DNA of 64,000 nucleotides from Labilithrix luteola (GTDB lineage Bacteria; Myxococcota_A; Polyangia; Polyangiales; Polyangiaceae), in contig NZ_CP012333.1 of the NCBI RefSeq assembly GCF_001263205.1, positions 10,397,501 to 10,461,500 on the forward strand. The letters run 5' to 3'. Of this stretch, positions 1 through 6,970 are shown piece by piece. Under the pieces are notes generated by a model. It saw only the letters and a program-made list of their open reading frames with translations, had not been told where the DNA came from and made no database searches. Each line of letters begins with the position of its first letter. Positions within the stretch are counted from its first letter, which is position 1. The translations under genes and the position numbers were made by a program.

Positions 1-2
1 CT

Positions 3-1397
3 ATGGGCCTTCTGGCTCTCTCTGCCGACGCGTGGGGAATGGAACTCACGGCGGGACCGAAGGCGACGAAGCCGTTTCACCTCGAGGGGGATTTCGCGGT
101 CGTCAAGGTCGTCGGTCCGCTCGTTCAGCACCCGGACGTTGACGAAGTTTGCGACAGCTACCACGGCATCGCGGAACGCTTCGTCGAGGCGTGCAAGAGC
201 GCCGCGCCCGCGATCGCGCTCAAGATCTCCTCCCCAGGCGGTCAGGTTGCCGGTTGCTTCGAGCTCGCGGCGCAGATGCGGGACCAAGCGGCAGCCGCAG
301 GCAAGCGCCTCGTCGCGTATGTCGATGGCCTCGCAGCGTCGGCGGCCTACGCGTTGGCGTGCGCCGCGAGCGAGATCGTCATCCCGCCGAGCGGCGTCGC
401 GGGCTCCATCGGAGTGCTTCACGTGCTCATGGACACCACGAAGCTCGACGGCGCGATGGGAGTTGGTTACGCGATGATCGCGTCCGGCTCCCGCAAGGTC
501 GACGGCAACCCGCACATTGCTCTCTCTGATGAGGCGCGCGCGGCCGTCCAGACCGGCGTCGACGACATGGCCGAGCGGTTCTTCGAGCTCGTTGCCGAGA
601 GCCGACGGATCGGCGCGGACGCCGTCCGCGCGCTCGAGGCGGGCGTGTTCGTAGGACAGAAAGCGGTGGCCGCGGGTCTCGCGGACCGCGTGCAAACCTT
701 TGCCGAGCTCGTCAGCAGCCCGGCGAACCAAACCACGGCCCACGCGGCCACGGAGGAAAGCATGGGCTGGAAAGAGGCGATGCAGAAGGCCGCCGACGAA
801 GGCGACGAGGACGCAAAGAAGGCACTCGCCGCGCTCGAGGCCGACGAGGAAAAGAAGGACAACGGCGACAAGGCCGAAGGCGAGTCGGACGAAAAGAAGG
901 ACGACGGCGACAAAGCCGAAGGCGACTCGAACGACGACGAGCAAAAGGACGACAAGCCGGCCGCCAAGGCGAACGCGGCGGCGCCGTCCGCGCGCATCGT
1001 GTCGCTCGATGACGTTCGCGCGATCGTTGCGGAGAACGACGAGCGAAAGGCGCTTCTCGCGTCGCGCTCGGACCTCCCGAAGGAGACGATCGACTCGTTC
1101 GCCAAGCTGCCGATCGCGAACCTTCGCGAGGTGGTGAAGAGCACGCCGCGCGTCGCCTCTAAGGGGCAGGTGAACGCCGCGCGCGCTGCGCTCGCGGTGA
1201 ATCCGACCGTGGGCGACCCGAAGGTAGCCGCCTCGCCCGAAGCGGACAAGGAGGCTGAGGAACTGCGTGTCGCGATGGGCCTCTCGTCTCCTCGCGCGCT
1301 CACCGAGATGCGCATCGACGAGAACGGAGTGACCACCTTCCCGCTGATGACCCCGACCCTCGCGCGTGAGCGAGCAGCGAAGAAAGGAGCCGTCTGA
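3..1397 (+). CDS. Phage capsid maturation protease, S49/SppA-like (Mu gpI-like)
   Basis: Residues about 30-240 form a ClpP/SppA-fold serine protease. The ISSPGGQ motif is at 76-82, the likely nucleophile Ser113 sits in GLAASAAYA, and the candidate general base Lys165 in SGSRKVDGNP matches the Ser-Lys dyad of phage S49 proteases. The enzyme would cleave scaffold and capsid proteins during head maturation. From about residue 254 the protein turns into a very acidic Lys/Asp/Glu-rich segment and then a helical C-terminus, which is scaffold-like. The ATG at 3 is the first possible start visible; only two bases precede it, so the true start may lie left of the window. The stop overlaps the next ATG (TGATG). 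Confidence 0.85.
   Translation: MGLLALSADAWGMELTAGPKATKPFHLEGDFAVVKVVGPLVQHPDVDEVCDSYHGIAERFVEACKSAAPAIALKISSPGGQVAGCFELAAQMRDQAAAAGKRLVAYVDGLAASAAYALACAASEIVIPPSGVAGSIGVLHVLMDTTKLDGAMGVGYAMIASGSRKVDGNPHIALSDEARAAVQTGVDDMAERFFELVAESRRIGADAVRALEAGVFVGQKAVAAGLADRVQTFAELVSSPANQTTAHAATEESMGWKEAMQKAADEGDEDAKKALAALEADEEKKDNGDKAEGESDEKKDDGDKAEGDSNDDEQKDDKPAAKANAAAPSARIVSLDDVRAIVAENDERKALLASRSDLPKETIDSFAKLPIANLREVVKSTPRVASKGQVNAARAALAVNPTVGDPKVAASPEADKEAEELRVAMGLSSPRALTEMRIDENGVTTFPLMTPTLARERAAKKGAV
762..1397 (+). CDS. Nested in-frame scaffold protein within the protease gene (Mu gpZ-like)
   Basis: An in-frame ATG at 762 lies inside the protease gene and is preceded by GGAGG at 752-756 with a 5-base spacer, a better ribosome-binding site than most genes here have. 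The product would be 211 residues: an acidic coiled segment rich in repeated KKDDGDKAEG-type motifs, then a helical C-terminus. This is the arrangement of Mu I/Z and lambda C/Nu3, where a free scaffold is made from an internal start so that many scaffold copies accompany few protease copies. The internal ribosome-binding site and composition are seen directly; the function is inferred from those systems. Confidence 0.7.
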   Translation: MGWKEAMQKAADEGDEDAKKALAALEADEEKKDNGDKAEGESDEKKDDGDKAEGDSNDDEQKDDKPAAKANAAAPSARIVSLDDVRAIVAENDERKALLASRSDLPKETIDSFAKLPIANLREVVKSTPRVASKGQVNAARAALAVNPTVGDPKVAASPEADKEAEELRVAMGLSSPRALTEMRIDENGVTTFPLMTPTLARERAAKKGAV

Positions 1398-1840
1398 TGG
1401 CTGCCATTACGACTCAGCGCGACGGCTCGATCCGGATCGTCGATTTCGACAAGCGCCCGCTCGCCGCTGGCGTGGTCGCCCGCAAGGGAGGCCGAGTTGC
1501 TGTGAACGCGACCGGCTTTTACTGCCCCGCAACGGGGGCGGCGACAGAGCTGGTGCTCCACGCCATCTTCGTCGAGACCGTAGACAACAGTGGTGGAGCG
1601 GCTGGCGCGAAGAGCGCGAACGTTCGCTTCTTCCGCGAGCGCACGCTCCTTCTCCAGAACAACGACGCGGGGACCGCGGTGACGACCGCCGCCCGGGAGC
1701 GAGTTTGTTACCAGCTCGATGACCAGACGGTCACCGGCGACAACGCGAAGGCTCCCGCCGGCGTCGTTTACGACGTCACGGCGGAAGGCGTGTGGGTCGA
1801 CGAGGGCGTGTCGGGAACCGGCGTCACGGACGTGGACTGA
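1397..1840 (+). CDS. Probable capsid decoration/head protein
   Basis: This 147-residue protein lies between the protease/scaffold gene and the major capsid gene, where many Mu-like and lambda-like phages encode a decoration (cement) protein. It looks beta-rich (Val/Gly/Thr alternation), has no membrane segment, and ends in an acidic tail. GGAG sits 7 bases before the ATG, and the start overlaps the stop of the upstream gene. No motif by itself proves function; the call rests on position, size and composition. Confidence 0.5.
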   Translation: MAAITTQRDGSIRIVDFDKRPLAAGVVARKGGRVAVNATGFYCPATGAATELVLHAIFVETVDNSGGAAGAKSANVRFFRERTLLLQNNDAGTAVTTAARERVCYQLDDQTVTGDNAKAPAGVVYDVTAEGVWVDEGVSGTGVTDVD

Positions 1841-1855
1841 GGAAGGGACGGAGCC

Positions 1856-2890
1856 ATGCAAATCACCCCGACTTGGATCGGTAATTTCGAGACCAACCTC
1901 CGCACGCTGATCAACGGCTCGTCCGAGTATCAGGCTCGAAACCTGTTCTGGGACAAGTACATGTCCGTGCAGCAGTCGGCGACTCTGCGCGAGCTCTTCT
2001 TCTTCATCATCGAGGCCGCTCAGATTCGCAACGAATCGCAGGGCGGAAACAAGCGCTTCGACGACATGTCGGCGGCGATGCTCGAGATCGTCAACGAGAA
2101 CTTCGGTGACGGCCTCATCCTCACGAAGAACGAAATCAACGACAACGTCATGGCGAACCCGGGTCTCGGGGGCGTATCCGCCATGAAGTTCGCCGAGAGC
2201 TGGGCTCGGCAGATCGGTGCAGCGGCCACCCGATGGCCTCAGGATCTCCTCTTCCAGCTACTCGCGTCCGGCGAAAGCGCCAACGGATACGACAACGTTC
2301 CGTTCTTCTCGACCGCGCATCCGGTCCACCTCTACCGATCGAGCGCTGGCGTGTTCGCCAACCTGTTCACCGGAGCCGAGGTCGCTCCTGTCGGGGCCAA
2401 CGCGGGGTCGCCTGGGAAGTGTCCCATCGACGTCACGAACGCGGCCAGTCTCGACACGGCGGCGGCGAATCTCTGGCGTGCGGTGGCATACATCCAGGCG
2501 CTCAAGGGGCCGAACGGCAAGCCGCGAAACCTCCGCGTGCGCCGCCTCCTTTGCGGGACGGGTCTCACGCAGCGCGCGATCCAGGTCGTCGATACGAAGA
2601 TGCTGACGGCGAACGGCATCGAGAACGTCCTGTCTCGATACCAGATCGAAGTCGACTCCGCCGCCGAACTGCCGGCCAACTCCGTCGACTACTACCTCGC
2701 GTGCGAGATGGTCCCCGGACTCACCGGGCCGACGGTCCTGCAACAGCGTGAACCGTTCACGCTCACGAGCTTTACCCCAGACACCCAGGTGGAGCTTGCG
2801 CGCAAGAAGGTCTTCCAGTGGGACTACGACGGCCGCGGCGCTGGCGCGTACGGCATGCCCGAACTGATCTTCAAGGTCAAAGCGACCTGA
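1856..2890 (+). CDS. Major capsid protein, Mu gpT-like
   Basis: The 344-residue protein has hallmarks of Mu-like major head subunits: an N-terminal helical region, the central motif NVPFFSTAHP at about 145-154 (compare the FFxTxHP segment of the gpT family), and a C-terminus with WDYDGRGAGAYGMPELIF, matching the DGRGNAGYG-type ending of the family. It assembles the icosahedral shell and lies directly after the protease/scaffold and decoration genes, as expected. Length is close to the usual 300-350 residues. The start is the ATG at 1856, with GGAAGGGACGGAG upstream. Confidence 0.85.
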   Translation: MQITPTWIGNFETNLRTLINGSSEYQARNLFWDKYMSVQQSATLRELFFFIIEAAQIRNESQGGNKRFDDMSAAMLEIVNENFGDGLILTKNEINDNVMANPGLGGVSAMKFAESWARQIGAAATRWPQDLLFQLLASGESANGYDNVPFFSTAHPVHLYRSSAGVFANLFTGAEVAPVGANAGSPGKCPIDVTNAASLDTAAANLWRAVAYIQALKGPNGKPRNLRVRRLLCGTGLTQRAIQVVDTKMLTANGIENVLSRYQIEVDSAAELPANSVDYYLACEMVPGLTGPTVLQQREPFTLTSFTPDTQVELARKKVFQWDYDGRGAGAYGMPELIFKVKAT

Positions 2891-2974
2891 CGCGCTGACG
2901 ACGCGCTAACGACATCACCCACCGACGTCCGAGCCTGCCCTCTCAGTGAGGTGCGGGCTTGCGGCGTTGGAAGC

Positions 2975-3472
2975 ATGCCGCTCGCGAACTCGTATCTCGA
3001 CGTCGACGGTCTCAAAGCGTACGGGCTCGCGCCCGATGCGCTCGTCGACGGCGCGCACTTGCCGCCCTCTCCGCCGGCGTTGCGGGCGGCATGGCGCACG
3101 TTCGTCGAGGCGCGGCTCCGCTACTGGACGTCGGAGATCAACGCGAAGCTCACGAAGCGATACGCGGTCTCTCTGAAAGAGCCATTCGTCGAAACCGTCC
3201 TTGGTTGGCTCGCGGCCCTCGTGACGCCGGACCTGTACCGCAAACGCGGATGGGACCCCTCGGACGCGCAGGCCTCGGACCTCATCGAGCAGGCGGACAA
3301 GGTCGCCGAAAAGCTGCAGGAGGCCGCCGACGCGAAAGACGGTCTCTACGAGCTCCCGCTTCGACAGGACACCAGCGAGAGCGGTGTCGAGAAGGGCGGG
3401 CCCCTTTTCTATTCCGAGGCGGATCCGTACACGTGGACCGACGTCCAAGCGGAGGCGATCCGTGGGCGGTAA
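2975..3472 (+). CDS. Head-tail connector protein, DUF1320/gp36-like
   Basis: About 165 residues, beginning with the SYLDVDGLKAYGL segment typical of the gp36/DUF1320 family, in which a short N-terminal helix precedes a helical bundle; the middle (ALRAAWRTFVEARLRYWTSEINAKL) also fits. Family members are small helical neck proteins encoded just after the capsid gene. A GTG at 2951 in the same frame would add eight residues, but the ATG at 2975 places the family's N-terminus correctly. The last 11 bases overlap the next gene. Confidence 0.65.
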   Translation: MPLANSYLDVDGLKAYGLAPDALVDGAHLPPSPPALRAAWRTFVEARLRYWTSEINAKLTKRYAVSLKEPFVETVLGWLAALVTPDLYRKRGWDPSDAQASDLIEQADKVAEKLQEAADAKDGLYELPLRQDTSESGVEKGGPLFYSEADPYTWTDVQAEAIRGR

Positions 3473-3944
3473 GCAAGCGCTCGACGCCTTCATCGCCGGC
3501 ATCGAGAGCCTTCGCACGCTCAACGAGCAGGTTGCGCGCGAGGCTGAAGAGCCCGTCGCCGACGTGTTCCGCGAGAACGCTCGGCGCGGCGTGACGCCCG
3601 ACGGAGACGCGTGGCCGGAGAAGGCCGACGGCGGTCGTGCGCTCCCGAAGGCCGCCGACGCGGTCGAGTCGAGCGCCCAGCGCAATCGCATCACCGTGAA
3701 GGTCGGCGCGCCGTACGTCTTCCACAACTGGGGCGCCGGCGGCTCGAGCCAGACAAAAGAGGCGAAGCGCCGACGCAAGCACGCCGCGAAGCAACGCGAA
3801 GAGAGCGGCAAGAAATCGAAGTTTCACGCGCCGCGTCGGCAAATGCTGCCGGACGCGGGCGCGGACGTTCCGGCCGCCGTGTCGGAAGTGCTCAAGGACA
3901 CGGCCGCGCGGGTCTTCCAAGACGCGACGAAAGGGGGCGGCTGA
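3462..3944 (+). CDS. Tail-completion / virion morphogenesis protein, Mu gpG-like
   Basis: The start is the GTG at 3462, chosen because GGAGG at 3451-3455 lies 6 bases upstream and the frame continues without a better start. The 160-residue product has the pattern of the virion morphogenesis family: a helical start, then RRGVTPDGDAWPEKADG (compare the family's DPDGxxW segment), a beta segment with VGAPYVFHNWG, and a basic middle. Such proteins sit at the head-tail neck. It overlaps both neighbours, consistent with translational coupling. Confidence 0.7.
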   Translation: MGGKQALDAFIAGIESLRTLNEQVAREAEEPVADVFRENARRGVTPDGDAWPEKADGGRALPKAADAVESSAQRNRITVKVGAPYVFHNWGAGGSSQTKEAKRRRKHAAKQREESGKKSKFHAPRRQMLPDAGADVPAAVSEVLKDTAARVFQDATKGGG

Positions 3945-4453
3945 TGTTCGTCAAGATCGTCGACGACGCCCGTGCCTGGTTCGCCGCACAAGGTATCGAC
4001 GCGCCGATCGTCGAGGAGGTCGAAGAGCTCGTCGCGCAGGACAACTACAGCCCGACGACATCGAACCGCGTCGCGTTCGTCACGGCGTCGAACCTCGACA
4101 TCATCGCGCCGACGCAGGTCGGCGACGGCGACGACGGCGAAGGCCGCCAGCTCTCCAATCTGGATTACGCATTCGAAGTTCACATTGCAGGGTTCGACCC
4201 GGATAGCCCGACGCGAATGCTCGCGCACCGGCGCGTGTGCATCGCGCTACTCGAGGCGCTCGAACAGTCGTTCGTTCGGAGCGCGTCCGGTCTCTACGCC
4301 CTCGGAACCGGTGAGTGGAACGACGAGCGAAAGCACGGCCGCCACGGCGCCGAGCTCATCGTCCCGCTGAAAATCAACGTTCCGCTGTCCGACGTCGACA
4401 GCGCGACGGCCCACCCCGCTCCGAAGCCCGGAGCCCCCAAACCAGTCCCGTGA
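3944..4453 (+). CDS. Probable tail terminator/joining protein
   Basis: This 169-residue protein starts at the ATG at 3944, overlapping the upstream stop (TGATG). It lies between the tail-completion gene and the sheath, where contractile-tailed phages encode the tail terminator that caps the tube and sheath. The sequence is mixed alpha/beta with a long acidic N-terminal half, the segment RMLAHRRVCIALLEAL and a proline-rich C-terminus. No diagnostic motif was found; the call is positional. Confidence 0.5.
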   Translation: MFVKIVDDARAWFAAQGIDAPIVEEVEELVAQDNYSPTTSNRVAFVTASNLDIIAPTQVGDGDDGEGRQLSNLDYAFEVHIAGFDPDSPTRMLAHRRVCIALLEALEQSFVRSASGLYALGTGEWNDERKHGRHGAELIVPLKINVPLSDVDSATAHPAPKPGAPKPVP

Positions 4454-4460
4454 GGCGTTC

Positions 4461-5894
4461 ATGATTCCTGGCGTTTCCAATGACAAGACCGACGGCAACA
4501 TCGCCGCTACTTCGGACACCGATCGCATTCTGGCCATCATCGGGCCGGCCTCGGCGGGGCCGTTCGATCAGCCAACCGCGCTCACCAGCAAGAACGACGT
4601 GCTCTCGACCTTCAAGTCGGGCTTGCTCGCGCATATCGGGACATACGCGATCAGCAAAGGCATCCCCGTCGTTCTCATCCGCTCGAATCCCGCTATGCCT
4701 GGCTCGTACGGGACCATCGTCACGTCCGGGGTGCACGGAACGGTGACGGTCACCGCGGGCGCCACGAAACCCGATGACGATTACGACGTCATCGTCGAGA
4801 CCCTCACTGGGGGCGCGCTCGGCACCGCAGGGATCACGTTCCGTTACTCGCTCGACGCTGGCGTGTCGTGGTCGGATGAAACCGCTCTCGGAACGTCGCT
4901 CACGCTGACATGCGATGGCGGCGTCTCTTTCACGCTCGCGGCCGCGGCGGCGACGCTGCTCAAGGGAGACTCATGGTCCGTGTCGACCAAGGGGCCGCAG
5001 GTCGGGACGTCGGATCTGGAGGACTCGTTCAACGCGCTCACCGATTACGCGGGCGAGTGGCTCCGGGTGCTGGTCCTCGCCGATGCCGACGCGACGATGC
5101 TCGCCCAGGGCAACGCGTTCGCAACGAGCTTCCACGCCGAGGGCAAGAACCCCGAGGTCATCATGAACACGCGCCCGCGCGGCGCGACGGAGACCGTGGC
5201 GGACTACATCGCCGCGATGGCTCTCATCCGAAAGGATGTTCAGAGTCTCGAGGTCAGCGCGAGCGTCGACCAGTGCGAGATGGTGATCAACGGACGCCGG
5301 CTGCGTCGTCCGCAGTCCGTCGGCTTCGCCGTTCGCACGATGATCAACGACGATTCGCAGGACGCGGCGGCGAAGTCCGATGGCGCGCTCCCCGAGGTCT
5401 TCCTCACGACGGCCGCGGGCGAGAAGAAGTACCACGACGAGCGCCGTACTCCCGGCCTCGACGTCCTCGGCTTCACGACGCTCCGCACGTGGGGCGGCCG
5501 ACCCGCGAGCCCCGGCGCCTACGTCAACAACCCCCGCGTGCTCTCGGGGCCTGGAAGCGACTACCGATACTTCCAGCATTCGGCGATCACCAATCGAGTG
5601 ATCGAGACCTCGTTCCGTAAGCTCGAACCGCGGCTTTCGTCCGGAGTGCAGCTCAATAAGAACGGAACGATTCGCGAGGACGTCGCCGCGGCGATCGAGG
5701 CATCAGTCAATGCCGAATTGCGCTCGCTCTACGTGGACTCCGGACGAGTCTCTGCAATTCAGCTCTCGCTGTCGCGCACCGATGACGTGTTGGCCACCGA
5801 CACCGTCTCGTTCTCCACGGCCATCGTCCCGCTCGGATACCTCAAGAAATTGAAGGGAAAGACCGGGCTCGTTCGAACCCTTCCCGCCGCCTGA
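4461..5894 (+). CDS. Tail sheath protein
   Basis: The 477-residue protein is the largest between the neck genes and the tube. The N-terminus resembles sheath proteins (PGVSNDKTDG, then an Ala/Gly-rich strand-turn region), and the C-terminal third has the order seen in sheath families: TTLRTWGGRPASPGAYVNNP, FQHSAITNRVIE, a helix with VNAELRSLYVDSG, and a final beta strand. Sheath subunits wrap the tube and contract to drive it through the host envelope. GAGG lies 5-6 bases before the ATG, and the tube gene follows 9 bases later, the standard sheath-tube pairing. Confidence 0.8.
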   Translation: MIPGVSNDKTDGNIAATSDTDRILAIIGPASAGPFDQPTALTSKNDVLSTFKSGLLAHIGTYAISKGIPVVLIRSNPAMPGSYGTIVTSGVHGTVTVTAGATKPDDDYDVIVETLTGGALGTAGITFRYSLDAGVSWSDETALGTSLTLTCDGGVSFTLAAAAATLLKGDSWSVSTKGPQVGTSDLEDSFNALTDYAGEWLRVLVLADADATMLAQGNAFATSFHAEGKNPEVIMNTRPRGATETVADYIAAMALIRKDVQSLEVSASVDQCEMVINGRRLRRPQSVGFAVRTMINDDSQDAAAKSDGALPEVFLTTAAGEKKYHDERRTPGLDVLGFTTLRTWGGRPASPGAYVNNPRVLSGPGSDYRYFQHSAITNRVIETSFRKLEPRLSSGVQLNKNGTIREDVAAAIEASVNAELRSLYVDSGRVSAIQLSLSRTDDVLATDTVSFSTAIVPLGYLKKLKGKTGLVRTLPAA

Positions 5895-5903
5895 GGTCAC
5901 ACC

Positions 5904-6392
5904 ATGGGTCTTCCCGTCGTTGTTCGTGTCAACAAGCAGATGTTCACGCGGAAGTCCGTGTCGATTCGACCGAACGGGCTCGCTCGACTCACCGAAGTCG
6001 ATTCGCTTGAGTGGTCCGACGAAGTCGCAAAAGAGCTAGTTCCGGGCATGAACGACGGCGGCGCGCCGCTCGGTCAGGCACACGGCAACTACAGTTGCGC
6101 GGCTTCGATTTCCGTCTATCTCGACGCCTGCGACAAGTTCGAGACCATCATCATGGCTCTCGACCCGATCGCGACGGCGCAGGGAAACCTCGCAGCGGCC
6201 GTATTCCAACTCCCGATCATCACTCGTGAAGAGTTGCGCGTGTCCACGGCACTCCTCGTCGATTGCACCATCGCGGCCGGCGCGATCTCAGTCGGAAACG
6301 ACGGTAGCGCGCTCGTCCGGCAGTACACGATCCAACCCACTTACATCATCGAAAACGGCCGCTCGAAGATCAATTTGCTGCCGGCGGTTTGA
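5904..6392 (+). CDS. Tail tube protein
   Basis: This 162-residue protein follows the sheath and precedes the tail chaperone, the fixed position of the tube gene in contractile-tailed phages. It is beta-rich with one central helix (LDACDKFETIIMALD), as in the tube/Hcp fold, and has the expected length. It polymerises as hexameric rings around the tape measure. GAGG with a 7-base spacer precedes the ATG at 5904. Confidence 0.75.
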   Translation: MGLPVVVRVNKQMFTRKSVSIRPNGLARLTEVDSLEWSDEVAKELVPGMNDGGAPLGQAHGNYSCAASISVYLDACDKFETIIMALDPIATAQGNLAAAVFQLPIITREELRVSTALLVDCTIAAGAISVGNDGSALVRQYTIQPTYIIENGRSKINLLPAV

Positions 6393-6404
6393 GAGGAAAT
6401 CACA

Positions 6405-6812
6405 ATGGAACTGACGAAGGAAGAACTGGCCGAACTCATCGAACTCGAGAAAGATGTCGATGCCGAAGCGAAGGCCGCGGCGGACGCCGCGAAGCGCCAG
6501 CACCTCGAAGCGCTTCGAGCGCGAAAGCGAAATTCGAAGCTCGGCGAGTACGGAAAAGACTTCACCGTAGTCGAAACTACGCACGCGGGTAACTTCGTCA
6601 TCCGGCGGCCGAGCGACGTCGCGCTTGATGTCATCGAAGGCAACTCCGACGACCGTGCCGAGCAAGAACAGTTCGTGCTCGCCGTCCTCGTCGAGCCTGA
6701 CGCGACCACTGCGCAACGGCTCATGTCCGAGGACCCCGGCGTGTGCAATGCCGTGATTCCCGCAGCCTTCCGCCTGCTTTCGTCCGTTCGCGAGGCTGAA
6801 TCAAAAAAATAG
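6405..6812 (+). CDS. Tail assembly chaperone, short form
   Basis: This 135-residue protein lies between the tube and tape-measure genes. It begins with a charged coiled coil (residues 1-45), then a compact domain with FVIRRPSDVALDVIEGN and FVLAVLVEP. The gene ends in AAAAAAATAG, a slippery heptamer in the correct phase, so it is the unshifted product of a two-protein system like lambda G/GT, which coats the tape measure during tail assembly. AGAGG lies upstream of the ATG at 6405. Confidence 0.75.
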   Translation: MELTKEELAELIELEKDVDAEAKAAADAAKRQHLEALRARKRNSKLGEYGKDFTVVETTHAGNFVIRRPSDVALDVIEGNSDDRAEQEQFVLAVLVEPDATTAQRLMSEDPGVCNAVIPAAFRLLSSVREAESKK

Positions 6813-6970
6813 ATGACCTCGTGTTTCGGGCGCTGAACCACGAGGGAGTCGCGACCGTCGCGCTGTTTGAGCTCTTCGCCGGCGGTCGTCAGATGACGAG
6901 CAATCAACGGGTGCACGCGATGGCCGCGTGCGCCGTGCTCGCTTGCACGATGAGGAAGATCCGTGGCTGA
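6405..6970 (+). CDS. Tail assembly chaperone, long form made by -1 frameshift
   Basis: A slip of one base back at A-AAA-AAA (6803-6809) lets translation bypass the TAG at 6810-6812. The new frame reads IDDLVFRALNHEG, ALFELFAGGRQM and AMAACAVLACTMRK, then stops at TGA 6968-6970, six bases into the tape-measure gene. The extension of about 54 residues has normal high-GC codon use but no convincing start of its own. This matches the GT-type products of long-tailed phages, where the extension recruits the tail subunits to the tape measure. The coordinates span both frames. Confidence 0.75.
6803..6844 (+). promoter_or_regulatory. -1 ribosomal frameshift signal: slippery A7 plus stem-loop
   Basis: The heptamer A-AAA-AAA at 6803-6809 is in X-XXY-YYZ phase relative to the upstream frame. 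After an 8-base spacer, CTCGTG (6818-6823) pairs with CACGAG (6839-6844), and inside it TTC (6825-6827) pairs with GAA (6835-6837) around a 7-base loop. Slippery site, spacer length and downstream hairpin are the three canonical parts of a programmed -1 frameshift signal. Confidence 0.8.

Noticed and set aside
467..1861. Long open frame opposite the capsid protease and decoration genes
   Set aside because: It is a high-GC antisense shadow: arginine/serine-rich, no family motif, and it contradicts the coherent plus-strand phage operon.
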